Positions 7,100 to 16,688 are shown, numbered from the stretch's first letter. The stretch is 64,000 nt of DNA from an uncultured Spirochaetaceae bacterium (GCA_944390725.1 CALXQU010000004.1:101998-165997), one strand, 5' to 3'. The notes: generated from the letters alone by a model not told the origin. A program made the numbers and translations.

Positions 7100-8320
7100 T
7101 CAGTATGCGGCGTTGAGCCACTCGATCCCGTCGATCTGCACTGTGAAGTACGGTGCGGACTGGAAGAGCGATTCGTGGAATGCGCCATCGAATACGGCTT
7201 CCTCGGAATCAGCGGTGAAGTCACCATCGGTGTCAAGCGCGAATGCATGCGTAAGCGTCTCGCCGCCGACTGTGAAGGTGCTGGTATCGAAGACCTGGAT
7301 GGAACCGTCTGCGATGGCAGCCTCTACCTCCGCGACCTTCTCTGCAGTGCCAGGAGCCGCGATGGCTTCATTGAGCGGAGTCATGACGACAGCGCCGTCT
7401 GCCATGCCCTTGCACCAATCCTGCGGGATCTCCTCGCCATTCACGTATGCCTTGATGGCCTCATAGAAGTAGATTGCCCAGTCGATCCTCGTCGAGATGA
7501 GGGATGCGGCAGGAGCGATGCCTGTCATATCGTTGTTGTATCCGGTGTGGAATACGCCGCGTGACTGTGCCGCAGTCGCCGGAGTCGTATTGTCGGAGTG
7601 CTGTGAGATCATCACGCAGCCTGCGTCAGCAAGCGCGAGGGCGGCATCGGACTCAGCCGTGGCATCCGACCATGAGCCTACGAAGGAGACCTTCATCGTC
7701 ACGGACGGGCATACTGACCTTGCGCCGAGGAAGTAGGATGTGAATCCGGAGATAACCTCCGCGAAGGAATATGCGCCTACATAGCCGATCACTGCCTCTT
7801 CCGGAGCGATCTCGCCATTGTCGATCATCTGCTGGAGCTTCAGGCCGGCTACGACACCCGCGATATACCTGCCTTCATAGATGTTGGCGAATGCATTGTG
7901 GGTATTGTCCCTGCCATCGAATGCGGAAGCGCAGTTCGTGCAGCTGATGAACTCGATCTCAGGATACTCGTCTACGACCTCGAGCATGAACGGTTCGAAG
8001 CCATAGCTGTTGTTGATGATGATCTGGCAGCCTTCCTCGGCAGCTTCGATGTTCGCATCCGTACAGGTAGCATCCTCGCCGATATTGTACTTGGTGACCC
8101 ATTCTACGGTGATGCCGTCTGCTGCGAGCATCTCGGTCGCCTCGTCCCTGCCCCTGATGAAGTTATAGGTATAACCCTGGTCATTCTCATCTCCGATGCA
8201 GAGGAGACCGACCTTCACGGTATTCGGATCGGATGGGGCGGCAGCTTCGCTGGAACCGCTTGCGAATACGAAACCGGAGAAGAGCAGCAACGCGATCAGA
8301 ACAAACGTTATCTTCCTCAT
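7100..8320 (-). CDS. BMP/PnrA-type nucleoside-binding protein of an ABC importer
   Basis: The periplasmic binding component (406 residues) of a BMP-family purine nucleoside importer, related to Treponema PnrA/TmpC. The signal peptide ends F-V-F-A-S-G-S-S-E-A-A. The usual lipobox cysteine is missing, so the protein is predicted to be soluble in the periplasm. The mature part begins V-K-V-G-L-L-C-I-G-D-E-N-D-Q-G-Y, the typical BMP opening, and contains I-I-I-N-N-S-Y-G-F and G-Y-V-G-A-Y-S-F-A-E-V-I-S-G-F. Cysteines are unusually numerous for the family. It is the last gene of the importer operon, 69 nt behind a permease gene, with its own AAAGGAG site, which suits higher expression of the binding protein. 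Confidence 0.9.
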   Translation of the reverse strand: MRKITFVLIALLLFSGFVFASGSSEAAAPSDPNTVKVGLLCIGDENDQGYTYNFIRGRDEATEMLAADGITVEWVTKYNIGEDATCTDANIEAAEEGCQIIINNSYGFEPFMLEVVDEYPEIEFISCTNCASAFDGRDNTHNAFANIYEGRYIAGVVAGLKLQQMIDNGEIAPEEAVIGYVGAYSFAEVISGFTSYFLGARSVCPSVTMKVSFVGSWSDATAESDAALALADAGCVMISQHSDNTTPATAAQSRGVFHTGYNNDMTGIAPAASLISTRIDWAIYFYEAIKAYVNGEEIPQDWCKGMADGAVVMTPLNEAIAAPGTAEKVAEVEAAIADGSIQVFDTSTFTVGGETLTHAFALDTDGDFTADSEEAVFDGAFHESLFQSAPYFTVQIDGIEWLNAAY

Positions 8321-8389
8321 TATGTACTCCTTTAGATATTCATAAGGCCTAAGCCCTTATCTACATTCTAGCAGAACTCCGGAGAAGCG

Positions 8390-9373
8390 CTATCTTTCTT
8401 CCCTGAAGTAGTTCAGCCCGAGCGAGGCAGGCGGCTGCCTGTCCCTGCTGTTCCTCATGCTCGTGAGTATGAGGACGATGACCGTGACGATATAAGGCAG
8501 GATTTTGTAGATCTCCGTCGGTATGAAGGGGATCGAGACCCTGAGATACATGATCATCATGGCACCGAAGAGCACGGAGCCCCAGATTGCGTTCAGCGGC
8601 CTCCACATGCAGAAGATGACAAGCGCCACCGCCAGCCAGCCTACGCCTGAAAGGCCCTCATGGTTCCATACGCAGCCCGCGGTCGTCATGATATAGACCA
8701 TGCCGCCGATTGCCGATATGCCGCCGCCGATCACCGTGGCAAGGTACTTGTACTTCGTGATGTTGATGCCAGCCGCGTCGGATGTCGACGGGGACTCGCC
8801 TACCGCCGTCAGATACATCCCGTATCTGGTCTTGGCAAGGAACAGGTACATCAGCACGGCTACGGCTATCGCGAGGTAGAAGAATATGGTATGCGAGAAC
8901 AGGATGCTGCCGATTACCGGTATATCCACGAGGAACTTCGGGAATACCTGCGCCGAGAAGACCCCCTTGAGGTCGTTGCTGAGCGCGACATAGCCGCCCT
9001 CGCTGACCCTCATGAACTCTCCGACGAACTGGCCGATGCCTGTGCCGAATATGGAGAGCGCCAGTCCCGTGACGTTCTGGTTCGCCCTGAGGGTGACCGT
9101 TATGAAGCTGTATATGGCTGAGGCGGCCATGCCTGCGGCGAATGCAGCGGCGATGGCGATGATTATCGCGAGGGGGCCGCTGACCGCGGCTCCTGCCGCC
9201 TTCTCGTAGTAGAATGCGCCGGCGAGGCCGAACGCGCCTCCCATGTACATGATCCCTTCCACGCCGAGGTTGAGGTTGCCTGACTTCTCCGTCAGTATCT
9301 CGCCGAGCGTACCGTACATCAGCACGGTGCCGAAGGTGACTGCAGCTGTTATGAGCGTGATGATCGTCGTCAT
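8390..9373 (-). CDS. ABC transporter permease, BMP/nucleoside type (second subunit)
   Basis: One of two membrane subunits of the nucleoside importer (327 residues, about eight hydrophobic segments), in the BPD_transp_2 family like PnrD/YufQ. The opening F-G-T-V-L-M-Y-G-T-L-G-E-I-L-T-E-K-S-G and N-L-N-L-G-V-E-G-I-M-Y-M-G is a hallmark of this subunit. The coupling region R-Y-G-M-Y-L-T-A-V-G-E-S-P is present. The start overlaps the stop of the preceding permease by 4 bp (ATGA), indicating translational coupling. Confidence 0.92.
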   Translation of the reverse strand: MTTIITLITAAVTFGTVLMYGTLGEILTEKSGNLNLGVEGIMYMGGAFGLAGAFYYEKAAGAAVSGPLAIIIAIAAAFAAGMAASAIYSFITVTLRANQNVTGLALSIFGTGIGQFVGEFMRVSEGGYVALSNDLKGVFSAQVFPKFLVDIPVIGSILFSHTIFFYLAIAVAVLMYLFLAKTRYGMYLTAVGESPSTSDAAGINITKYKYLATVIGGGISAIGGMVYIMTTAGCVWNHEGLSGVGWLAVALVIFCMWRPLNAIWGSVLFGAMMIMYLRVSIPFIPTEIYKILPYIVTVIVLILTSMRNSRDRQPPASLGLNYFREER

Positions 9374-10464
9374 GCCTTTGCCTCCTCCTTCACCTTATGG
9401 CGGAAGATAAGGGAATAGTTGATGAAGAACTCGCAGCTGAGCATGCAGAACAGGAGTATGCCCGTGATGATGTCAGCGATCGATGCCGGCACCTGCATCC
9501 TCGTCTGCAGCGTGTTGGCGCCCTTCTCGAGGATGGCCAGGATCATCGATATCACGATCATCGCGAATGAGTTGAGCTGCGAGAGCCAGGCCACGGTGAT
9601 GGACGTGAAGCCAACCCCGTTGGCGACTCCCTTGTAGAGCGTGAAGTTCGCGCCGGAGACGATGATGAAGCCGACGATGCCGCAGATGGCACCGGAGATG
9701 AACATCGTGCGCATGATGATCCAGCCTACGTTCATGCCTGCATAGCGCGCCGTATTCACCGAATCGCCGATGACTGCTATCTCATAGCCCTGCTTGGTCC
9801 TCGTCATGTAGATATGCATGATGACGACGAGCACGAGCACGATGATCCAGCCGCAATGGACGCCGAAGACCTGCGGAAGGCGTGCCGCGTCGTTGAACAT
9901 CGGTATCAGCTGGGAGCCCTTGCGCCCTTCCCAGGGACCGCCCTGCAGCCAGGCCACGATGCCGATGGCTATATAGTTCATCATCAGCGTGAAGAGGGTC
10001 TCATTCGTATTCCACCTTGCCTTGAAGTAGGCCGGGATGAGTCCCCAGATACCGCCTGCGACCGCTCCGGCAAGGAACATGATGGCCAGCAGCGCCACAT
10101 GCGGGACCTTCCCTACCCAGAAGAGCGCGAAATAAGTCGCTGCGACAGCACCCATGGTGATCTGCCCCTCTGCACCGATGTTCCAGAACCTCATCTTGAA
10201 GCATGGGGCTATCGCGAGCGCGCAGCCAAGGAGGGGGATGGCAATCTTTATCGTCTGCTTGAGGTAGATGGGCCTGGAGACAGAGCCCTTGAGGATGACG
10301 CCATAGGCCTCGATAGGGCTGTTGCCTGTCAGTATCATGGGGATGCAGCCGAGGATGAGGGCGACGATGATCGATGCGACCCTGATTGCCCAGATCGTGC
10401 GGGGAGGCATCTCAGAGCGCTTGGCAAGCCTTATCAATGGGGTCCTGTTCTCCGTTCCGCTCAT
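9370..10464 (-). CDS. ABC transporter permease, BMP/nucleoside type (first subunit)
   Basis: The partner membrane subunit (364 residues) of the same importer, resembling PnrC/YufP. After a short basic cytoplasmic start come several membrane segments, the K-M-R-F-W-N-I-G-A-E-G-Q-I-T-M-G motif typical of this subunit, W-G-L-I-P-A-Y-F-K-A-R-W-N-T-N-E-T-L-F, and the coupling helix G-Y-E-I-A-V-I-G-D-S. The start was moved to the ATG behind AAAGGGGGCGG. This overlaps the ATPase stop by 4 bp; an upstream extension would lie wholly inside the ATPase gene. Confidence 0.92.
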   Translation of the reverse strand: MSGTENRTPLIRLAKRSEMPPRTIWAIRVASIIVALILGCIPMILTGNSPIEAYGVILKGSVSRPIYLKQTIKIAIPLLGCALAIAPCFKMRFWNIGAEGQITMGAVAATYFALFWVGKVPHVALLAIMFLAGAVAGGIWGLIPAYFKARWNTNETLFTLMMNYIAIGIVAWLQGGPWEGRKGSQLIPMFNDAARLPQVFGVHCGWIIVLVLVVIMHIYMTRTKQGYEIAVIGDSVNTARYAGMNVGWIIMRTMFISGAICGIVGFIIVSGANFTLYKGVANGVGFTSITVAWLSQLNSFAMIVISMILAILEKGANTLQTRMQVPASIADIITGILLFCMLSCEFFINYSLIFRHKVKEEAKA

Positions 10465-12029
10465 TCCGCCCCCTTTGCATTGAACTGCGTCATCATCAGG
10501 CCTATCTCCTCCTTGGTCACGCTGCGGGCGTCGACGCATCCTGCCACCTGCCCGCCGCAGAGCACGAGGATCCTGTCCGCAAGCTCGATGAGGACATCGA
10601 GGTCCTCGCCTACGTACAGCACCGCTACACCCTTCATCTTCTGCTCGGTCAGGAGATTATAGATCGTATATGATGTATTGATATCGAGTCCCCTGACGGC
10701 ATATGCGGTCATGAGGACCTGGGGATTCCCTGCGATCTCCCTGCCGACCAGGACCTTCTGGACATTGCCTCCGGAAAGCCTCCTGACGGGATATGTGATG
10801 CTGGGCGTGACGACATCAAGCTCCTTCCATATGCCGTTGGCCAGGTCCTCGGGCTCCTTCTTCCTGAGGAAGGCCCCCCTGCCATTGCGCCATGACCTGA
10901 GCATCATGTTCCCCGTCATGCCCATCGAGCCTACGAGGCCCATGCCGAGCCTGTCCTCGGGGACGAACGCCATGCCGACGCCTGTCTCGCGGATCCTGCG
11001 CGGCGTCATGCCCACCAGCTCAGCCTCGCTGCCGTCATCCCTGACGAAGCGTATGCTGCCTTCCTTGACCGGATAAAGCCCGGTAATCGCCTCCAGAAGC
11101 TCCTTCTGCCCGGAGCCGGAGATGCCGGCCACGCCGAGTATCTCGCCTGTATTCGCCTCGAACGATACCCTGTCCAGCTTCCTGACGCCCTCATTGTCGA
11201 CGCATGTCAGGTTCTCGACCACGAGCTTCCGCTTCGGCTCAGGATACCTGGGCCTCTCGATATTCAGCGTAACCGCGTGTCCCACCATCATGTCGGTAAG
11301 GGCCTGCGGATCCGTCTCCGATGTATTGACGGTGCCTATGTACTTCCCTTTCCTGAGGACGGCCACCTTGTCGGAGACCTCCATGACCTCATGGAGCTTA
11401 TGGGTGATGATGACGATGGCCTTGCCGTCGGCCTTCATGTTCAGCAGCACCTTGAAGAGTTTCTGCGTCTCCTGGGGAGTAAGCACTGCCGTGGGCTCAT
11501 CAAGGACGAGGATGTCGGCCCCGCGGTAGAGGACCTTGATGATCTCTATCGTCTGCTTCTGGGAGACCGACATATCATAGACCTTCCTGGACGGATCGAC
11601 CTCGAAGCCGTAGCGGCTGCAGATTTCCATCACCTTCTCATTGGTCCTGCGGAGGTCCATCTTCTCATCATCGAGCCCCAGCACGATATTCTGCGCTGCC
11701 GTGAAGACCTCGATGAGCTTGTAGTGCTGATGGATCATGCCGATCCCGTATCCGTAGGCCTCGCGCGGCGATCTGATGAAGATGCGCTCGCCATCCTTGT
11801 AGATCTCGCCCTCATCGGGCTGGTATATGCCGGAGAGCATATTCATCAGGGTCGTCTTGCCGCTGCCGTTCTCGCCAAGGAGGGCAAGGATCTCGCCCCT
11901 GTTGATCCTCATATCGATGGAATCATTGGCCACGACCTGCCCGAACCTCTTGGTGATGCCCCGCATCTCGATTGCGCAGTTATGTTCCAAAAGCATACCT
12001 CTTGATATGATGTTAGCACGATCGGCCAT
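10461..12029 (-). CDS. Double-domain ABC ATPase of nucleoside importer
   Basis: The energising subunit (up to 522 residues) with two fused nucleotide-binding domains, as in PnrB/YufO and RbsA-type proteins. Domain 1 is canonical: Walker A G-E-N-G-S-G-K-T-T, signature-like M-S-V-S-Q-K-Q-T-I-E, Walker B I-L-V-L-D-E-P-T-A. Domain 2 has a degenerate Walker A (G-I-S-G-S-G-Q-K-E) and L-S-G-G-N-V-Q-K. Its Walker B region is V-L-M-T-A-Y-A-V-R-G-L-D with no acidic pair, so it is probably non-hydrolytic, as in relatives. It is the first gene of the four-gene importer operon. The start is uncertain: an ATG at 11993, 13 nt after TAACAT, is a good alternative. Confidence 0.92.
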   Translation of the reverse strand: MADRANIISRGMLLEHNCAIEMRGITKRFGQVVANDSIDMRINRGEILALLGENGSGKTTLMNMLSGIYQPDEGEIYKDGERIFIRSPREAYGYGIGMIHQHYKLIEVFTAAQNIVLGLDDEKMDLRRTNEKVMEICSRYGFEVDPSRKVYDMSVSQKQTIEIIKVLYRGADILVLDEPTAVLTPQETQKLFKVLLNMKADGKAIVIITHKLHEVMEVSDKVAVLRKGKYIGTVNTSETDPQALTDMMVGHAVTLNIERPRYPEPKRKLVVENLTCVDNEGVRKLDRVSFEANTGEILGVAGISGSGQKELLEAITGLYPVKEGSIRFVRDDGSEAELVGMTPRRIRETGVGMAFVPEDRLGMGLVGSMGMTGNMMLRSWRNGRGAFLRKKEPEDLANGIWKELDVVTPSITYPVRRLSGGNVQKVLVGREIAGNPQVLMTAYAVRGLDINTSYTIYNLLTEQKMKGVAVLYVGEDLDVLIELADRILVLCGGQVAGCVDARSVTKEEIGLMMTQFNAKGAE

Positions 12030-12064
12030 CTTCAGGAAATGATTTCGGCAAGCCGGAAGCCAGA

Positions 12065-12604
12065 CTATATCATCTTCTCGAGCAGTACGAGCCCCACGCC
12101 CTCGATGCCGTTGAAGACGGTAGGCACGATGGCGACCTCCCTGTAGCCGAGCTTCGCATAGAGCGAGCGGGCGGCTGCGTTGCGGCTGTTCGTGTCCATC
12201 CGCAGCGCACGGCAGCCATGCTTCCTGGCATAGCTCTCATAGAACGATACGAAGCCACGGCCGTATCCGCGGCGGGATGCAGACGGCAGCACAGCCAGCG
12301 TATGGAGGACCATCACCTCGCTCTCGGGGACATCCCCTGACCAGGGAGCGCCGGCATATGCATCGACCTGCTTCCGGTTGATCACGCCGGCTGCTACAAG
12401 AATGCCATCATCGTATCCGACGAAGAGCTCCCCTGCGGCGAATGCCTTGCGGACCGTCTCATCAGTGGGATAGACACCCCTCTTCCATCCTATGGTAAGG
12501 AGGCCTGCCTCCTCCGCGCTATGTATGCTGTCATAGAGCCTGCATACCGCCTCGATATCATCTGCTTCCGCTTTCCTGAACATGGGCAGAGGATAGTACA
12601 TCAC
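12065..12604 (-). CDS. GNAT family N-acetyltransferase
   Basis: A cytoplasmic acetyl-CoA-dependent acyltransferase (179 residues), substrate unknown. The GNAT core is clear: beta-4 with V-M-V-L-H-T-L-A-V-L-P, then the acetyl-CoA loop R-R-G-Y-G-R-G-F-V, then R-M-D-T-N-S-R-N-A-A-A-R-S-L-Y-A-K-L-G-Y. It starts with GTG inside the stop of the upstream MATE gene (GTGA overlap), 7 nt after GAGGA; an ATG one codon later is equally possible. The pair is evidently co-translated, a combination seen with drug-resistance cassettes, but that role is inference. Confidence 0.88.
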   Translation of the reverse strand: MMYYPLPMFRKAEADDIEAVCRLYDSIHSAEEAGLLTIGWKRGVYPTDETVRKAFAAGELFVGYDDGILVAAGVINRKQVDAYAGAPWSGDVPESEVMVLHTLAVLPSASRRGYGRGFVSFYESYARKHGCRALRMDTNSRNAAARSLYAKLGYREVAIVPTVFNGIEGVGLVLLEKMI

Positions 12605-13965
12605 CGCAGTTTCCTCAGCACCTTGCGGAACTCATGCTGGAAGAGGACCGCCGTGAACGTGACCGAGAGGAAGTCGGCTATCGGCTCGGCAAGGAAGACC
12701 GCCATCGTCTGGCTGCCTGTGAGGATATGGGGCAGGATATACATCAGCGGTATGAGGAGGATGAACTTGCGGAGCACGGCGACGAAGGTCGAGCACCTGG
12801 CATTGCCAAGGGCCGTGAACGTCATCTGGCAGGCCATCTGGATACCGAAGAGGCCCGTGATGGACATATACAGGCGCAGCGCGGGGACAGTGAAGGCAAT
12901 CAAATCTCCATCGGAAGTGAAGAGCGATGCGAATCCATGCGGCAGCAGCTCGACAGCGGACCAGATCGCGAACGCATAGACGAGGCTTGATGCAAGCAGG
13001 CAGAGATACGCCTTCCTCACCCTTTCCCGGTTCCCTGCTCCGTAGTTGTAGCTGATGATGGGCTGCGCGCCCTGCCCAAGGCCCTGCAGCGGCAGCATGG
13101 CGAACTGCATGACGCTCGAGAGGATCGTCATCGCGCCGACAGCTATATCGCCGCCGTATCTCAGCAGCGACGAGTTGAAGCAGATGTTTATCACGCTCTC
13201 GCTCGACTGCATGACGAAGGTGGCGAAGCCGAGTGCCAGCGACGGCATGACGATATTCCTCTCCAGCTTCATCAGCGACGGCCTGATGCGGAGGAACGTC
13301 CTCCTGCCGAAGAGGAAGGATAGCACCCAGATGGCGGAGAGGCACTGGGAGATGATCGTGGCCAGGGCCGCTCCCCTGACGCCCATGCCCAGGGTGAAGA
13401 TGAAGATGGGATCGAGGATGATGTTGGCGACGGCTCCGATGGCAACCGACAGCATGCCTGTCCTGGCGAAGCCCTGCGCGGTGATGAAGTAGTTCATGCC
13501 CAGCGTCACCTGCACGAATATGGTGCCGATGGCATATATATCCATATATTCGACGGCGTATCCGATCGTATTGCCGCTGGCGCCGAATGCCAGGAGGAGG
13601 TCCTCGTTCCATATCAGGAGCACGGCGGTAAGGACCAGCGATATCAGTATCTGCATCGTGAAACTCTGCGAGAGAATCCTCTCCGCCGTATCATGGTCCT
13701 TCCGCCCCATGAATATGGAAGCACGCGGAGCGCCTCCCGCCCCGACAAGGGCAGCGAATGCCGAGACGATGAGGATGATCGGCAGGCAGACGCCCACTCC
13801 GGTAAGGGCAAGCGCCCCTTCTCCTGGTATATGCCCTATGTAGATCCTGTCTACGATGTTGTAGAGCATGTTGATCAGCTGTGCCGTGACAGTCGGCAGG
13901 GCAAGCCTGAAGAGAAGCCTGCCGACAGGCTCCCTGCCTAGGAACTCCTTATCCCCGCCGCTCAT
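12601..13965 (-). CDS. MATE family efflux transporter
   Basis: A twelve-helix multidrug/Na+ or H+ antiporter of the MATE family (454 residues) in the inner membrane. Typical segments are L-P-T-V-T-A-Q-L-I-N-M-L-Y-N-I-V-D-R-I-Y-I-G near the start, G-A-G-G-A-P-R-A-S, then in the second half P-L-Q-G-L-G-Q-G-A-Q-P-I-I-S-Y-N-Y-G-A-G. The start was chosen because AGGAGG lies 6 nt before it. It shares 2-3 bases with the following acetyltransferase gene. It is one of three MATE genes in this window and is closest in motif style to the copy at 24.7 kb (both I-V-D-R-[IM]-[YF]-I-G-H-I and G-G-A-P). Confidence 0.92.
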   Translation of the reverse strand: MSGGDKEFLGREPVGRLLFRLALPTVTAQLINMLYNIVDRIYIGHIPGEGALALTGVGVCLPIILIVSAFAALVGAGGAPRASIFMGRKDHDTAERILSQSFTMQILISLVLTAVLLIWNEDLLLAFGASGNTIGYAVEYMDIYAIGTIFVQVTLGMNYFITAQGFARTGMLSVAIGAVANIILDPIFIFTLGMGVRGAALATIISQCLSAIWVLSFLFGRRTFLRIRPSLMKLERNIVMPSLALGFATFVMQSSESVINICFNSSLLRYGGDIAVGAMTILSSVMQFAMLPLQGLGQGAQPIISYNYGAGNRERVRKAYLCLLASSLVYAFAIWSAVELLPHGFASLFTSDGDLIAFTVPALRLYMSITGLFGIQMACQMTFTALGNARCSTFVAVLRKFILLIPLMYILPHILTGSQTMAVFLAEPIADFLSVTFTAVLFQHEFRKVLRKLR

Positions 13966-13994
13966 GCATATCCTCCTCCCCTGCATGCCGGAAG

Positions 13995-15386
13995 CTATCT
14001 ATCGCAGGCATCGAGGCGCTCCTCCAGCAGCTTCCCCAGCTCCTTGAGAAGGGCTGCGCTGTCATCGGAATAGGCATCCGTGACCGTGATATCCGCCTCA
14101 GGGCCGATTTCCGACTCCAGGCCATAGGAGAAGATCGCGGAGACGAGGCTGTGGCCCAGCTTCCTGCCGTACGCACGCGGCGAGGCGAAGGCGCCCGTCA
14201 CGGAAAAGAGCGTACCGTCCGCATCCGCCTGCATGATATCCGCAGACAGCGCCACGATATCCGTCGCCTCGCGGGAAAGCCCCTCATAGGCATCCGAGGA
14301 CATGGCGATATTGTTCATCGCCCCCTCCAGCCTGGACTCGAGGCTGTCGAGATCGCCTGCATCTATATAGCCTGCCTCGCATTCCACCACGGCAGCGATC
14401 ACCACTACGCAATCCTCGTCATCCTCATCGCCGAATCCCGCCGGCATGGCATTGCCCTTGGAAACCATCGAATGCCTCAGCTTGTCGAGGTCGCTGAAGA
14501 ACCTGCGCGGGGAAAGGGGCCGGATCTTCGACTTATGGAGCCTCACGCCGGTAATCACCGCGGTGTCGCCATCGGCAGCGGCATCCCTAAGGTTCCTGAA
14601 CGCTGACATGGCAAGAAGCTCTGCGGGCCCTTCCTCCATACCCTCAGGAATCGCGATGAAGTCCACGCGCCGCATGCGTATCTCATGGTTGCCGTGGTCC
14701 AGGCCGCATGTGAAGGCGCCATCGATCATCATCAGCCCGGCATTGGCAAGGAACCCCTCGAGCTTATCCCTGAGCTCATCCTCATAGGCTGCGGTGATAT
14801 CATCAAGAAGCTCCTGCATATAGCCATGCATCTCCCTGGGATCGGAAGGTATCGGGTTATCCTCGCCCATGAACTCCTCGGGATTGAAGACGATGCCGTA
14901 CTCTGCCTGCAGCCACTCCCTATCGTCAGGCAGGCGCAGCGGATTGAGCGCTGAATCGAAATCGATCCCATCGTCATCATCGCCATCGTACTCATCGAAA
15001 TAGCAGTCAGCCGCATAGTCGCTCAGCGCCTGGAAGTCATGGATATCGCAGTCGACAGGCTCCAGCTCGATATCGTTCTGCCCGCCGTCGAGGATATCGC
15101 CAAGCGAATCAAGGGCATCGCCGAGGGCATCCATCACATCGTCCCTGTCCTTGGCGAGGAACCTGCCTGGCTTATAGATGAAGTCCATGGCAGTCATCAC
15201 CGCGGAAGAGGCCCCGACTGCATCATCATCGACGAAATGGTAAGCTGGCGCATAGATGAGGCCCTTGGCGGCAAGATGCCTGCCATATGCCTTTATCTGC
15301 TTCTTCCTGATGGAGAGGATCTCATCATCCAGGCTAATATCATCGCCGAGCCTAGCGATATAATCGGAATGTACGGATATGACCAT
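13995..15386 (-). CDS. Unknown acidic protein
   Basis: A 463-residue protein that I do not recognise. It is strongly acidic, with many runs such as D-D-D-D-G-I-D-F-D and G-D-E-D-D-E-D, and has no signal peptide or membrane segment, so it is probably cytoplasmic. The start (M-V-I-S-V-H-S-D-Y) has GGAAGGAGG 6 nt upstream; a longer reading lacks such a site. Three blocks can be seen: an N-terminal basic/helical part (to about 60), an Asp-rich middle with a Y-M-Q-E-L-L-D-D-I-T helix, and a C-terminal part containing S-K-I-R-P-L-S-P-R-R-F-F. It lies 29 nt upstream of the MATE start and may be co-transcribed with it. Confidence 0.75.
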   Translation of the reverse strand: MVISVHSDYIARLGDDISLDDEILSIRKKQIKAYGRHLAAKGLIYAPAYHFVDDDAVGASSAVMTAMDFIYKPGRFLAKDRDDVMDALGDALDSLGDILDGGQNDIELEPVDCDIHDFQALSDYAADCYFDEYDGDDDDGIDFDSALNPLRLPDDREWLQAEYGIVFNPEEFMGEDNPIPSDPREMHGYMQELLDDITAAYEDELRDKLEGFLANAGLMMIDGAFTCGLDHGNHEIRMRRVDFIAIPEGMEEGPAELLAMSAFRNLRDAAADGDTAVITGVRLHKSKIRPLSPRRFFSDLDKLRHSMVSKGNAMPAGFGDEDDEDCVVVIAAVVECEAGYIDAGDLDSLESRLEGAMNNIAMSSDAYEGLSREATDIVALSADIMQADADGTLFSVTGAFASPRAYGRKLGHSLVSAIFSYGLESEIGPEADITVTDAYSDDSAALLKELGKLLEERLDACDR

Positions 15387-15552
15387 GCAGCCCTCCTTCC
15401 GCTTATTGTACAGCAAACGGGCATGCCGTTTATATATGCGCAATGTGGATTTTCGATGGCAGCCGAGGACTGCCTTATGGCAACGCCTGCCGAGAGTCCA
15501 TCCGGAGCGATTCCCAGCAGCAGGATATCCACATCAGGGAGGATATACGCCC

Positions 15553-16434
15553 TCAGATGCGCAGGCTGTCCTTGAGGCTCTCGACCTCACCAAGCGAAAG
15601 GCCTGAGTATTCCGCGACCTTGTCAAGGGGTACCAACCCATCAGCCAGCATGCTCCTGGCAGCCTTGATGGCGGCATTCCTCTCGCCACGCTTCTCACCG
15701 CGTTTCTCCCCACGCCTCTCTCCGCGCTTCTCACCCTTGAGCTCCCATTCCTTCCTCGAGGCCTCCGTTATCTCCCTGACCACCTTCTCGAATTCGCTGT
15801 TCATCCTTCTCCTCCCTTCCTTCGCTCCCTTGAGGCGCCTCGCCTCCTCCCTCAATACATCATAATGCATTTCCTCAGGGTCCGTACACGCGAAGTCATG
15901 CATCAGGTGCCCCAGCTCCGTATCCTCCCCGGCATGCTCCGCATCCACATACACGATATGCGTCCCATCCCCGAACGGCTCCTCCAGCCCACCTATCATC
16001 CTCTCTATCCTGTAGAGCCCCCTGCCATGCCCCAGCACGTCATCCGGCGTGATGAAGACCACGTAGCTCTCGGGCAGGGCCTCATACCCCATCCCCTTAC
16101 CCAATGACGACGCGTCCATCATCGCGCTGTAGTAGCGGGCGCGCCTCGCCCCGGCTCCCTCCTTCCTCTTCTGGATCTCGATGTCATACACCCTCCCCTC
16201 ATCATCCTCGCACCAGACATCGAGCCTCACCGAGTGCCCCGTGGCGTTCTGCAGCCATCTCTGCGCCTCCGCCTCCACCACCGTAAGGTCCTTCCTGCCC
16301 AGGATGATGCGGAGCATGAGCTCCAGGCACTCCCTGCTCCCCGAGAAGAACGGGCCGAAGAACTCATCGTCCATCAGGCTCAGCGAGCCTATGATCCTCT
16401 CAAGCTGGCTGTCCGTAAGCATGCCGCCTGCCAT
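15553..16434 (-). CDS. Rpn/PD-(D/E)XK nuclease family protein (transposase-like)
   Basis: A member of the Rpn (PDDEXK_2, 'putative transposase') family, whose characterised members are DNA endonucleases that promote RecA-independent recombination. The nuclease core is visible as R-L-D-V-W ... V-Y-D-I-E-I-Q-K-R (about residues 78-100). A basic G-E-K-R-G-E-R-R repeat (about residues 232-250) follows, encoded by a 12-nt-periodic sequence typical of these proteins and likely to vary in copy number. A C-terminal helix set with L-A-D-G-L-V-P-L-D-K-V-A-E-Y-S-G-L-S resembles a small DNA-binding domain. The start is the ATG 5 nt after AGGAGG; upstream in-frame codons are not needed by the family. No inverted repeats are present, so it is not a classical insertion sequence. 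Confidence 0.88.
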   Translation of the reverse strand: MAGGMLTDSQLERIIGSLSLMDDEFFGPFFSGSRECLELMLRIILGRKDLTVVEAEAQRWLQNATGHSVRLDVWCEDDEGRVYDIEIQKRKEGAGARRARYYSAMMDASSLGKGMGYEALPESYVVFITPDDVLGHGRGLYRIERMIGGLEEPFGDGTHIVYVDAEHAGEDTELGHLMHDFACTDPEEMHYDVLREEARRLKGAKEGRRRMNSEFEKVVREITEASRKEWELKGEKRGERRGEKRGEKRGERNAAIKAARSMLADGLVPLDKVAEYSGLSLGEVESLKDSLRI

Positions 16435-16569
16435 CATTGCCTCCTTCAGGACCGCATCCTCAGATGCTCCTTCTATATATACGCGCCGAAGCGCCAATCC
16501 TGACAGCCGGATTGCGGCATAACCTGATCCCGGAAGGCAATACAAGGCCTCCATACATTGCGTATTTCC

Positions 16570-16598
16570 TTATCGATATTTTTGTATCTTATTATAAT
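16570..16598 (+). promoter_or_regulatory. Putative promoter of the GltD-like gene
   Basis: An AT-rich island holds TATAAT (16593-16598) with a weak TTATCG (16570-16575) 17 bp upstream. The -10 box is nearly self-complementary and could also serve the divergent Rpn-type gene. Confidence 0.4.
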
Positions 16599-16688
16599 AA
16601 AATATCTTACAAATATGGAACATCGTTCCGTTTATGCTATTTCCTTTTTCTCGCCTTTCAGGTAAAAGGGACTTATCAGGAGGAAGTC

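Noticed and set aside
12632..13612. Open frame of about 326 codons on the same strand as a MATE gene
   Set aside because: It is another reading frame of the MATE gene, rich in His/Arg/Pro, without family motifs.
15676..15740. Short tandem repeats that could be mistaken for a CRISPR or satellite
   Set aside because: The 12-nt periodicity encodes the G-E-K-R-G-E-R-R tail of the Rpn protein in frame; there are no spacers.
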